Source: Geosiphon pyriformis
Taxonomy: Eukaryota > Glomeromycota > Glomeromycetes > Archaeosporales > Geosiphonaceae
Reading direction: 5' to 3'
DNA: 64,000 bases
Assembly: GCA_016748015.1 (NCBI GenBank)
Contig: JAAOMT010000061.1
Coordinates: 62,001-126,000 of the forward strand
Under the pieces are notes generated by a model. It was not told the DNA's origin. It saw only the letters and a list, made by a program, of their open reading frames with translations, and searched no databases. Each line of letters begins with the position of its first letter. Position 1 is the first letter of the stretch. This document shows positions 46,956-59,600 of the stretch, in pieces. Both the position numbers and the translations under genes were made by a program.

Positions 46956-49785
46956 AAGAAATAGAAAAAAACTTTTTTTCTTGTTTATTTCAATAATTAT
47001 TAAAAAGCTTATATTTAATAGAAAAAGTTTTTTTTAGTTTCTTATTTTAATCATTTAATTCGACAAATCTAAACTATTCTTATTTAATCATGAGGCTATT
47101 ATTGATCTTAATATTGTTGTTATGAAAAAAACTGCTAAGATTTTCAGTTTTAGACTTACTAATAAAAACATTTTTTTTAGAAAAAAAAAGAAGTGTTTTA
47201 GAAGATAGTATAATAAACAAAAATAAGTCTAATATAAATCTAAGTAATGTTTCTTAGAGTTTTAAGACTGGTAATATTATTAAATCCAATAATGTAGATA
47301 TAAAAAAAAAGTTTTGATAGAAAAAACTAGTATAGATTATGGTGTGAAAACTGTTTTTGGTAAGAATAATTTGAACTAAATGTTAAAAAATCTTAAATTA
47401 GTGACCAAAAAAGTCTTTGATGTATTTTTAAAAAAGATTAATTTCTTAAATAGCAATAGAAATGATGTTTTTTTGAATTTTTTTTCAGTTTTCTCTTTTT
47501 TTTAAAAAATTTGGTCAATATATTTGTTAAAAAGTTTTTCACTTTAATTTTAAAAAAAGCTCAATTTTGTTAAAAAGCTGTTTTCAAAAATCAACAATTT
47601 TAGGGAAAAGTCTTTACTTCCTTAAAATTTGCTGAAATCATCTATACAACTTTTACTTCTAATTTTAGTATAACACAGACAACAAAAATGGTAAATGCAA
47701 TAAACATTCAGATAAACACTAATCTGAAAAATTTATTTATGTATTTAAATTAGACTGTAGTAATAAAAAAAATTCCAATTAGAACATTAACTAAGACTAT
47801 ATGTACTGTACTATTTAAGTTTAAAAAAATTAATTTAATCAAAATACAATTAATAGAACTTTAGCAAAAAACTGTGATTAAGTTTAAATATTTTAATCAT
47901 GTTAATTTAATTATAGCAAAGTGGTTTATTCTGGTTAAAAAAGATGTAGTATAAGTTACTAGGATAAATTTGGACAAAAACACATGAAATACAAAGAATT
48001 GATATAAAATACTGCTTTATACATTGCCAATAGAAACAAATACTATGATATTTGAGATTTTATTAAGTCTGTAAGTAAGAAAACATGTATCATAAATTGA
48101 TATCTGATCATATATGCCAAAGTTAGATGTGCAGTAATCTGTTTTAATTCAAATAAATTGTCAGATAATGTTATAAAAACTATGTTAGTATTAAAAAGCA
48201 CCAACCTAAAATAGTCTTGGCTAGACTTTGCTAAGTATGCTAAATATAAAAATATGAGTTATACTTCTATAGAATATATTGTGAATAGAAAAATATTTTT
48301 TGGTGGTTTTTTTTATAAAATATTATCAAAAGCAGATAAAAGCAGATTGGCCACAATTTATGCTAAATATTCAGCACTTATATTTTGCTGTCTCTTTTAA
48401 AAGCATGTTTTAAACCAAAGTTGTTGGTAGATTTTTGTTCTTTCTTTTCTTATGCAAAAAAAATTTGTGAATTTTGATTTTTTTCTGGTAGTAAAATTTA
48501 TCCCACCCATATCAAAAGATTTGAATAATAAATTTGCTACTCTTGAATACAGTTTTGCTAGTCTTATAAAAAAGATTAATAAACTGGCTAAAAGATTGAA
48601 CATACTTAGGCCAATAGTTTTCTAGTTTAGTCCTAAATATTAGCTATTGGTAACTGTTTTATTATAAAATCAAAAAACAAATATAGTAATAAATAAAAGT
48701 TCAAATATGGTTACTAATAATAAAATTGTTATAGAAGTGGATTTTTTGAATTTGTTAATAGTTTTTAAATTGAAAACCAGTATAATAAACTTTTTAGATA
48801 TAGTTATAAGCCTTTTAACCAAAATAGAAAATTTTAGAATGGGTACAGAATCTAATTTTTCTTAATAACATATCTAATTTAGAGGGTTATTATATGCAAT
48901 ATTAGAGAAATAAGTAATTCTGCTAAACAAAAAAATATTATTTGATGACACAAAAACAAAGACAATTCTGTATCTATTATTATAAAGACAAAGTTAAAAG
49001 ATAAAATTTATCTGTAAATTATAAATAAATTTGAAAAAATCAGAGTTTTCATTTTAAGTATTGGTTTTAATTATCTGAGTTCTTATGTTGTTGTAATTAT
49101 TAACAATAATATTGCTAAACACATTTACAAAGTTTTGGAAGTAACTAGTCAGTTGTTGTTAATATGTTTGCTTTTTAAGAATTGTCTTTCAGTTTTGATT
49201 CTAAGTTTGTATACTGGTACTACTTTGGATCCAGTCTTATAATATCAATTCTATAGTAATTAATGCTCTACATATTAGTACATTTATGGTTTTTAAGTGC
49301 AATTTCAATAAGAATAATTCTAATTACAATGTGAGTTTCAGAAAATTTTTAAATCTGGATCTATTTAATTTTTTTAGTAATTTATTATTACATAAGTTTT
49401 CTATGTAGTTCAATTTTAAAAAAGTTAATAAATATATTAACTTTGTTCTAATTAATGAAAGTCTTTGAGACTTAAGTTTCAACCATTGTGTTTATTGTTT
49501 GGATGAATTTTTTAATACTAATTATTTAGTTATATCTGTAAATATTGGTTTGAAGAGTTTTCTCAATTCTTAGCTTAATTTAGTATGTAAACAAATTGTC
49601 AAATCTAGCTAATTCTATTGTATATTTAATATATTTTGCTTCTTTTATTTAGTAAACATTTTTTTGAATAGTTTTATTGATTAAGATTATAATAAAATTA
49701 TAAATTATTTTAGCATCATGTAAATAATAATAGAGTTTGTTAAAAACACTGTTGTATACTACATTAAATAGTGTTTTTTTTTTGA
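46956..49785 (+). mobile_element. LINE relic G: ORF1 and endonuclease start
   Basis: A decayed 5' half of the autonomous LINE type. ORF1 remains run to about 48865. ORF2 begins near 48880, with an alignable endonuclease N-terminus (NIREISNSAKQKNII, HKNKDNSVSIIIKTKLKDK, VIINNNIAKHIYKV) matching the ORF2 start of the LINE at 61309. Many stops. It is truncated on the right, where it meets element F in the opposite orientation. ORF1 resembles the autonomous LINE rather than the J type. Confidence 0.6.
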
Positions 49786-50539
49786 CTTTTTCTAAGATTG
49801 ACAAAGCATATTGGCAAGTTTGATTGCAGATTCCTTTTTTTATTGCAATATTAATTCAGTTGTATTTCTTTGATAGTAATTTTCTATATGTAAAACAGAA
49901 TGTGTTGTTTTATTTTTCACTTCATTTTGGGCTGCCAAATTGTTTTTGATAGTAGATTTTATAGTAATAGCAAGTATAAGTTTCATATTTCTTCTCAAAC
50001 AATATACAAGCTTCTATTGATGAAAGTTTTTTGTTGCAGTTTTTGTATCCAAGTAAAATATATAATAATTGTTTTCTTGGTTTTGGTTTTAAATATGAGA
50101 CATACCAATTATTAACTTATTTAGTTGTAAAAGTAAATTATTAACTGGTTTTTTTAGACCATAATAATATTAGTTGTAATATTTCAAATAATTGTTCTGT
50201 TTTTTTAGCCCAATTAAATGTTAATTTAAAAGCCATATAAGTTTTAGTAATTGGTTTTTTTAAATTCAAATACAAAGGCTTTTTTAGATTGTTTGTTGAA
50301 AATACTACAAATAATAGGTACTTAAGTGTATTATTCTTAATATGAAATTTTGAGTTCTTGGGTTTTTCAATCTAAATTTGCATTGGTTTTAAGAAGCCAA
50401 TTGTTTTTAATTAAAACTTAGTATTAGTATTTATAATTAAAACTTTTACTAAGATAATGATTCCATTAATAATAAATAAGAAATTATCAATTTTTCTAAC
50501 TGGATTTTTTTTTATATTATTAGTTATAACAATGACTAT

Positions 50540-53500
50540 CTGAACTGGTTGGTTGATACTATAGTTGAGTTGTTGTATTAGTTAATAAATAATAATGTTC
50601 TAACTAATTTATTATCTAAAATTAATCAAATAAGTCTTTCTTTAACTTCTGCTTTAGTATACATAGCAATAATTGTATTTTGTTTTGTAATAGCTGTATT
50701 GTTAAGCAAAAATAGTGATTCATTTGTTTTGAATTCAAATAGAAAAATATCTGAAAGATTGGCATTTTTAGCAATTTTGGCTGATAGAATAATATGAATG
50801 TTTTTAAAGAGTTTTGTCTTATTGCTGTAGCTTTATATTTAAAAAATGCAGTTTAATAAAAATCTGATTCTTCTAGTATTGTAAAATAATTGGTTTAAAT
50901 ATAATAATATGTAAGTTTTTGCTAAACTGAATTTTAGAAAACTAATTAGTTGTTAAAATTAAATCTATTATTGCTTATTGCAAATTGGTTTTATTGTGCT
51001 GTTTTTCTGGCTAGTATTTAGTATTATTGTATAGATAATAATAAATATTGTTAACTCTGTAAGAATTGCTAATATTGTTATTATATTAGTTGAAAAACAG
51101 ATTGATGATAGTTATTTTAAGGTCTTAATAAGTAATATATAAATAGTGGTAGTTAATAATATAACTGTTAAGATTGATTATTTCTTTGCTATTAATTTTG
51201 TTACATTTTTTGGCAGTTTTATTTTTAATGTTCTGGAATTCTACAATAATAAGAGCTTTAAAATTAATTGTTTAATAATAAAAAGTTGCTTTGATTTCAT
51301 TATTTTGGTGGTTAATATTTCTGTTGTTGCTGTTGTTAATTTGTAAAATAGTTTTTGACTTTCTTTGTAAATTGGTCAATTTTTTTTTTAGCTATTGAAC
51401 TGGTTTTTTCAATAGCTAAGTTAATAAACTTTGTGCAATTGGCTTTTTCCATAATTATTTTATAGGCTTTAGCATGTTAAATAACTGTAGCTAAATCTTT
51501 TAAAACATGTAAATAAACTTTTTTGATTAATTTATCTTTAAAATTAGCAATAAATTGATTCAAAATTTGAGTATTGAAATAGTAATTATTGGTTTTTAAT
51601 TGTTAAATTCTTTTAAAAAGTTTGTTAAACTTTTTAAAATAGGTTATAATAGATTTAAAAAGTTTTTGTTTGATGTTTTGAGATTGGGTTTAGAGAATAA
51701 TAAAAGTATTATTAGTAATAAACTGTTCTAAGAAAGCATTTTTGAATACTTGTTAGTTTTTAAAGAGTGTATTTAAGTTCTTAAACTATTTTTTTAATGT
51801 TGTTTAAAGAAAGTAAAGAATTGTTTTTATATTTTTGCTGTATTTTAACCATTAATATTTTTTGCTTTTAAAATTTTATCAAGTTATTCTTGAGAACTAA
51901 TATTAGTATTTTCTCTTGTAAATTCAGTAATTTTTGCAATATTTTTTTTTATAACATTTAATGAGTGAGGCCTAAATGTTACCTAGCACAATACATTAAA
52001 TTAAGTGATCTAAACTAGGCACAAACTATGTATTTTCTATATATAATCAGCCACTTAGACTAATCAGAGCAACACTACAAATCTATTATAACAGATACCA
52101 CACTATCAATACCAGAAAAAAAACAGCAGAGTTTATAAAAACCAAAACAGATACCAAGTGTCTTAGCAACCCCAAACAACCTAACTACCCTAACCAAAAG
52201 CAAAAATAACAGACCTCAGGTTACAAAAGAAACAGAACCATCATGATGAACTAAACCACCTTTCTCCATAAAAGCCTTATATTTGGCTCTAACCAACCAT
52301 ATGTCAGTATGGTGAACAGCACCAAAATTCCAAACAAAGTTAATAATAATTCTTCTTGCAAACTTAACATCATCCAAAACGAATACAGCCTCCAGATACC
52401 AATCTCTAAACAAGAAGCCTTTGTACAAAGTGGTATATAGCACATTATCAGAAGCATACAAAGAAAGCACCTGTGAGATCTAAGACAAAGAGAAACCCAA
52501 ACCAGACACAGTACGCCACTTAGTCAGATGGGAAGCAAGCAGATTTTTATGAACTTCAAAGTCAAATGCATACACAAAAGAGTGATTAGAGCTTTTCACC
52601 TCTCCACAATGAAGACACAAAACACTTGGATAATCCTTATTATACAAGCACTTTTGCACAGTGACCAGCAGGTGGTAGTACAGAGCTTTCAAAAAGTATG
52701 AGTGTAAACCAGTAGTAGACTTGCTAAAAAATTCAGCTACCATGTGCAAGTTAGGGTGCCAGACCAAAGCAATACAAACCCAATTTACATCACCAATTAT
52801 ATCTTTGTTAATAACAGCAGAACCAGGTCTAATCTTCCAACAAGCACAATTTACAGTTCTAAAAACATCCTGAGCAAAATGCTGAATATTATCAAACACT
52901 GCCACCCCATCAGCCTTAATAAACATTTCCTTAATCAAAACAGGAAGCACCAAATTTGAACTTGCAGTTGAATTAGCCAACTTATCAACACACTCATTAC
53001 CCAAAACACCTGAATGTCTTTTAATTTTACACCAAGAAATACTAAGTCTTTTTTCCCTAATCAGATTTATAACACCATGCCACTTTATCCAGCAATAGTT
53101 GTGGAAGTCTGAAGAAACCAAAACTGACTCAGCAGTACAAGCACCTAAGGCAGCCTAACTGTCTGAATAAACCACAACAGAACTGCAAGAAAAAACACAC
53201 TCCAAAACTAAAGTAATCATCTGCAATTCAGCCAAAGTAAAAAAACCAATCCACTAATCTTAATGCCAATATCTAGATCTACATCTGAGAAGTAAACAGT
53301 TGCACTATACTCCATCTCCTGTGTACCAAAATTTTTTAAAGATCCATTTGTGTAAATCTTTGCAATATAAGTAGTTGTTATTTTTTTGTATCTTTGTTTT
53401 TAGTAGTTTTGTTTTCAGTAAATTTAGAAATATTTTTATTGTTATTAAAATAATTATTCTGGTTTTTTGTTAAGAAATTAAGAAGATTTGTGCTGATAAA

Positions 53501-54118
53501 AATTTGTTTAAGCTGTTGTATTGGGCTTTTTGATAATATAAAGTCTTCTGGTCTTAAAAAATGATTAAATAGTGAATTTTGTGTTTGAGCTTATATAAAA
53601 AAAGCTAGAAAAAATATGATTAAAAGTGGTAGTTTGGAACTGGTTTTTTGTTCAAGTATTTGTAAGTGTTGAAAGATTGTCTTTAGTGTATTAAGTGTTG
53701 TATAAATTGGTTATATATTTTTCTGTTTGCTTTTTCTGCTTATTTTGAGTTTAAACTTAAGTTTAAAAATAATTATGAGTTAACAGAGTATTTTTTTTCA
53801 CAAAATTTGATAGTATTGTAATTAAACTCTTCAAAATAAATAGTATAATTATTAGCACTAATTTTTTCTGAATTTTTATTTGAGTAATAAATGAAATTTT
53901 TAAGAAGTTTTTGCTTAATTTTCAAAAAGATAATCATTGATTTAATTTTCAATATATTGAAAAAATGGTTTCTTGAAAGCTGTAATTCTGTCTTAGATTT
54001 CAAATTATTGTTTACAATAAGTATAAATTAACTAGTAGTACTCTAAAGTTATTATGTCTAATGTAATTGCTATTTTGATTGAATTATTGCTGTGTTATTT
54101 TTGTGAAAAAGCACTAAA
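50540..54118 (-). pseudogene. Gag-protease region of element F (interrupted)
   Basis: Decayed gag, best seen at 51400-51932 (KITEFTRENTNISSQE, then a helical capsid-like stretch) and 53773-54003 (open N-terminal piece). The protease near 50560-50640 reads LILDNKLVRTLL in place of LILDSGSxG. LINE N interrupts it between TYIA and KIT; removing N and one 9-bp duplicate rejoins the frame exactly. Frames are otherwise full of stops. Confidence 0.6.
51942..53358 (-). mobile_element. LINE insertion N: 5'-truncated, 3' end of ORF2
   Basis: 1417 bp flanked by TTTGCAATA at 51933-51941 and 53359-53367 (plus strand), with a 9-nt A-tail next to the left copy: a textbook target-primed insertion. Content on the minus strand: the end of RNase H starting at KIYTNGS (catalytic Asp now Asn), AELQMITLVLE, YSDS, HSGVLGNECVDKLANS, then VLCLHCGEV (zinc motif, last Cys lost) and the C-terminal tail. 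Largely open at 52480-53121 and 52216-52470 in one frame. Ends with the shared tail CCTCACTCATTAAA. Confidence 0.9.
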
Positions 54119-55089
54119 TATTATTGAAGATTTTTGGTTTTTTTTTATAAATGTTGTTAATGTTATTTTGTTGTAAATTTGCTATTATTGAAAGCTATTA
54201 AACCTTTGATAACTAAATTTATCTTCAAATTATTTCTTATAATTTGAATTTTTGGGTTTATAAATAAAATAACCATGTCAGTTATTTTGCTGTAAAAGTT
54301 AATTTTTTTTCAAAAATTGTTCATTTAGAAGCTTACTAAAAATGTGTAATTACTTTGCTGTAAAAGTCAACTCTTTTACAGAAATCTTGTCTGTAAACTA
54401 CTCTAATGTATATAATAAAAAAAGTAAAAAATAAATATAAAAAAAAAAGAATTTTGTTAAGAAAATTATTTTTTGTTCAGATCTGAAGTTATTAACAAAT
54501 TACTAAAATTGGTAATTAATCAATTTTAAACGTTAATTAAGAATTAAAAAATTTTAAGTGTAATTATTTCAAAGATTTGGGTTTTTAAATTATTTGATAT
54601 TTATTTTTTTTGTAAAGATATATTAAAGATAATTGATTTTAACCAAGCTTGTTAATTCTGAAATAAGATAAAATAAGATAAGATATATTTTCTTAAAAAA
54701 AGAAGCTCTTTTTTTATATAACTTATTATAATACTAATTTATAAATCTGAACTTTTCTCTTTGCTATGATTTTGATAAATTAAAGATACATTTTAATAAT
54801 TTATAAGTTATTTTTACAAATTATAAACTATTTTGGTAAACTATTTATTATTTTAATAAATTTCTTCAAATTTTGGTAAATTTTTAAATATTATATAGTT
54901 TGGAATATTGTGTAATTTAATTATTTTAATTTTTATTGTATAAATTGAGTTATTAATTAAATAATAATATTTGATAGTTTTAATTAAATAATAAGTAATA
55001 ATTAAAATCATAATAATATATGCTAATTAATAATAAAAATTATAAGAGTAATTTTATGTTAATTAATAACTAAAATTCTATTAATAACA
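54119..55089 (-). repeat. 5' LTR of element F
   Basis: 971 bp, homologous end to end with the solo LTR 19778-20759, including shared CTTACTAAAAATGTGTAATT and GTAAAAGTCAACTCTTTTAC-type segments. Its ends have decayed from TGTTACTGGAGG to TATTATTGAAGA and from GGTAACA to TAATAACA. The internal boundary is shown by the primer site on its left. No target duplication could be confirmed. Confidence 0.75.
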
Positions 55090-56485
55090 TTACCAAATCA
55101 AGAAAAAAGCTACTATTAGCACCTAATATAATAATATTATTTTCACTATTATTAGACTTACTGTTCATATTCGAATATACACTATTATTAACATTAAAAA
55201 AAAATCTTTTTTATTATTAAAATGCTTGATATTATCAACAAAAGTTTTTTTTTTTAGACATATTACTACCTAAAACAGCTGCCAAATTTATTATAAAAAG
55301 ATTATTTACTTAAGGAATATTGCAAAAAAACAACAAAAAAAAATAAAATACTTTTTTTTTCAAAAATATGCTCTTTGGAAAATTTGAAATATAAAAGAAA
55401 AAGAAGTTTTAAACTTTAATTTAATTAAAATAATAATATTAAAAATACCAAAAACATTTTTAATATTATTAGAAAATATGCTAAAAAAAACATTACAAAA
55501 TACAATAAAAAAACAAAAACAAAAACAAAAACTATTATTAAAAATTTTGTAATTTTAAAAAAAATCATTAATAAAAATTTTGTTAGCAATAATTAAAAAA
55601 ATCTTAAAAGCAAAATTTATACAGAACAACTTAATATTATTTTTTAAAACAAATTTAAACTCAATAAAACCAGACAATAAATAAAACAAAAAATCAATCA
55701 AAACTAATTTAATCTTAAATATAATACCAAATATTAAAGTAAAAACCACAAATTTAAAAAATTTTTAACAATTGAAAATTGTTTTTTAAGTATTATTAAA
55801 GACAGCACCAAAAAACAAAAAAAATATTGATTTAATTTTTATTTAATAAGTTTATTTCTTAAGATTAAATAATTTAATAAGTTGTTTTGTTTTAAAAACT
55901 GGTAAAAATTTGTTAAAAAACATTATATTTAGCAATATAACTAGTAGTTAATTTTAATTTATCTTAAAAATTATGTTGTTATTATTATTGTTTATATTAA
56001 AAAAAACTTAATTATTAAAAAAAAAATTTAATATAACAATAATAAATACAAGCAATTGCTGTTGTTTTTTGGAGTTTTTAATCTTTTTAGTAATTTACAA
56101 AGTAATAGTAATACTATTAATAGTAAAAACAGAAAAAACTAGTTTATTAATTGGTTTGTTATTAAAAATGTTGGATTTTTAAAGAAAATAGAAACAATAT
56201 TAAGATTAATACAAATGTGTTTTTTGAAAAAAATTTTAACTGAAAAAAAACCACTAATTAAAAGTAAAAAAATACTTTAAAAGTCATTAAAAATAGCTTT
56301 TTATTATTAATATTTAAAAAAAACATTATTAGAATGTTTTGCTTAATTGTTTTAATAATAATAATATTTTTTTTTGTTGAAATTTTATTAATTATTATAA
56401 AAAAAGTAATATTTAAAACTTTTTTACTTTTTGTTTTAATTATAATTATAAAATTAAAAGAAAGAAAAAGTTAATTTTTGTATAA
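55090..56485 (-). mobile_element. ORF1-only LINE relic M (most decayed, start region readable)
   Basis: Minus strand. The leader and start align base for base with J: J ATGACCATGACCAGAGC corresponds to ATAATTATAATTAAAAC here (start equivalent at 56449). The middle is recognisable at 55555-55749 (TLIFGIIFKIKL ... LKNNIKLFCINFA, cf. FKIKLAHVKTVF and KDNVKLFCVEFA of J). Nearly every C and G on both strands has become T or A. It is cut on the left by the LTR of F and follows directly on the A-tail of LINE L. Confidence 0.72.
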
Positions 56486-56620
56486 ATTTTTTTTTTATTA
56501 AAGTTTAACGAGTGAAATCCAAATGCCACCTAGTGCTATACATCATACAAATGATCTAAACTAGGCATGAATCATGCCTTTGCTATATGTGACCAGACAC
56601 TCAGACTAGTCAGAACAATA

Positions 56621-59600
56621 CTACGCACTTATATAAACAGAAGCCATATCACTAACACCTGCATAAAACCAACAACACTTATAATACCCAAAACTGATGC
56701 CAAGTATATTAGCAACACCCAACAACCTAATCACCCCAGCTGAAAGCTGCATAGAAAAACCAAAAACAGCGACAGAAATGAAACCATCACATGGAATTAG
56801 CTTATTCTTCTCCATAATGGCCCAATGTTTCACATAGACCAACTAAATATTATCACAAAATACAAGACAAAACTCATGTACAAAAATTCACAACATTAAT
56901 CACTGCCATCTTAGGATCCTTGTAAACAGAAACAGACTTGTGATACCAATCGCCAAAAACAAAGCCCTTACATAGGCTGTACTAACAGTTACATCTAAAA
57001 TGCAAGTCGACAACAACTGCAATATGCATGAAGAAGAACAAAACAAACCAAAATGCACCTTTCAGGCAGCTGCATAAATGTCCAATAAACTGACATGACT
57101 ATTAGCATCAAAAGAGCAAGAAAAGATATGGTCTGAGACTTCAATCTCATCACAGAACAAACAAACTACACTGGAATAACCCCTATTATACAGATGCTTT
57201 CGCATAACAACAAAAAAGTGATAATGAAGGGCTTTCATGAAATATGTATAAAAGCCAGCCATCCAAATACTAATAAAACCAGTCACCATGTGGAAATCTG
57301 GGTGCCACACCAGAGAAGATCTCAACCAGTCAATATCAGCACGCAAACAACCTGGAACAACCCAGGAACCAGAACCAACCTTCCAATGCACACAATAAAT
57401 TAACCTGAATACATCACAAACAAAATGCCTCGAATTACTAGAAACTGTATCAACACCAGTCTTCAAAAACTTCTCACTGACCAAGTGGAGCAAGTGTCAG
57501 GCAGAAAGGGCAGCATTTTTAGCCAGCACATTAGCATGCTCATTGCTTGAAACACCCGAATGGCCCTTAATCTTAATTCAATTAACATCCAAATTTTTGC
57601 GACGAATGATATTGGCAATGTGATGACACTCAATCCAACAACAGTTCTTGAAATCAGGGCCAACCAATAAAGACTCCGACCTGCAAGCATCTATAGCTGC
57701 CTGGCTGTCCGAGAACAAGTCAACTGAACAAAAAGAAGGAACACACTCAAGAGCTAAAGCAATGGCCTGCAACTTTGTCAAAGTAGAAGAAACCAAACCA
57801 GAAACCCCCACATCCAGACCCGAATTAATGTTCTCAAAGAAAACCACAGCACCAGCCAACATGTCAACAGTGCCCAAGTTACTCAGAGATCTATCTGTGT
57901 ACACAGAGAGGTGGGCAGCACCAATATTCAACAGATTATTACAAATAACACCAAAACCAAGAGACTGATGAATATCAGAAGAGCCACAAACACTCTTATG
58001 AGGAGAACAATCAGAAAGAGAAGCTACACCACCAAGAAAACATACAGAGAGATCAAACCAGAAGAAGACCAGGCCACAGGGGTCCAGTCTTTTCCAATGC
58101 TTAAAAGTCTTCCAATCAAAAACAACGCCATTCTGGTCACAAAGCTGTTCTATGAAAGCAATACCATAATGCCTGAGAGAAAAAACACATTTGAAGAAAA
58201 TTGTCTTGCTGAGAACTAGAGACATAAGAGTACCACTCTAAAGATGAAAAGCACTGGCCAAAGAACCACCCAAAGACAAATCACACCCAGAAAAAATACA
58301 AACCACACCTGCCAAAAAGTTGTTTGAAGAGCTAACTCTAACATGAACAGAAAACAACAAAGAGTGATAAGAACGCCAGCTGAGAACCTAGAGATTGTGA
58401 GACCTATGAGAAAACAAGCGATCCAAAACACCAACCAAATTCACAAAAACAATAACAGAAGCCAACTTGCTTTCAGCCTGAATCTGCTCAAAAGTTTTTA
58501 AATTGTACAAGGAAAGATAATGAAGTGCATCATTGGAAAAGTCCAGAGGCAGCCCAGATTTGGACTTTAGGCCCTTGCAAATCAAAGTGTCCCATTTATT
58601 ACACACACTGAGAGGAATAAAACTGAACTGAGTTCTGTAGCTAACGATAGGAAAGAGAACTGAAGACACCAAATAAGCAAACTGTTTATTTGAAATAACT
58701 TTTCTCAGAATGAGATTGATAAAAAACTGAACATCTGAATGTGCCTTAACCAAGCTAGGCTTCAAAAGACCTTCAGAAAATAAAAAAATCCCCAGATAAT
58801 GATGAGGTTCATCTTTCTTAGTGATGAAAATTGGCATACCACTAATAGATAGATAAAGAGCAGTGACATAACAGTTGATAGGAATGATCACAGTTTTGTT
58901 ATTGTTTATTAAAATGTCATTTAAATGAAAGAAATCACTAGCAACATTGAGGATGTGTTGTGTAGCAGCCTGGCTGCTACCGACCCAGATAGTATCATCA
59001 ACAAAAACATTAGCAGTCAGAAACAACATCAGCTTAGCTTGAAATTCCACTTGGCCAGTCTTAGAAACAAAATGAGAAATCAACCTGTAACCACAAATGC
59101 TCTCCTGTCTCTTAACCTCACACAAAAGTGAGTCATAAAATATGCACCAGAGAAGTGGCAAAAAAACCTCCCCCTAATCCAATCTATTGTGAACATGATA
59201 TCCATCAGTCAAACCAAAATCTGTCATTACTTTGTTAGTGTGACCATTATAAATGCTACCAAAAAATCTGATAAATTTGTCACACATTTTGATCCTAACC
59301 AAACTTCTCTTGAGATGCTCCCAACCAACAGAATCATAAGCTTTGCGTATATCCTGTAAAACCAGCCACAACTCTTGGTTCTTTTCCAAAGCATTTTCGA
59401 TTACCAAACCAATAGCGAAGATAGGCAATTGAGTAAATGTATCTTTCAGGACAGAGAAATTGTTCCCATGGAGGACATCAAAAGTGTTACAAGCCAGAGA
59501 GATCCGATCTGAAAGAATCTTGGAAAGGACTTTGCGAGCTGTCTCAATCAAAGCAATAGGATGGGTATTTGTAAGAACCCCCTCCCACTCATAAGATTTA

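Larger units (their letters stand above)
49786..55089 (-). mobile_element. Ty3/gypsy relic F with a different LTR, carrying LINE N
   Basis: Minus strand: 5' LTR 54119-55089, primer site TTTAGTGCTTTTTC, gag 53368-54118 and 51100-51932 (split by LINE N), protease about 50560-50700 and Cys-rich remains 49860-50110. The gag segment YIAKITEFTREN aligns with YTLIAKLEKFTGEED of B, so the interior belongs to the same broad family although the LTR differs. Truncated before dUTPase at the junction with G. Very AT-rich. Confidence 0.65.
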
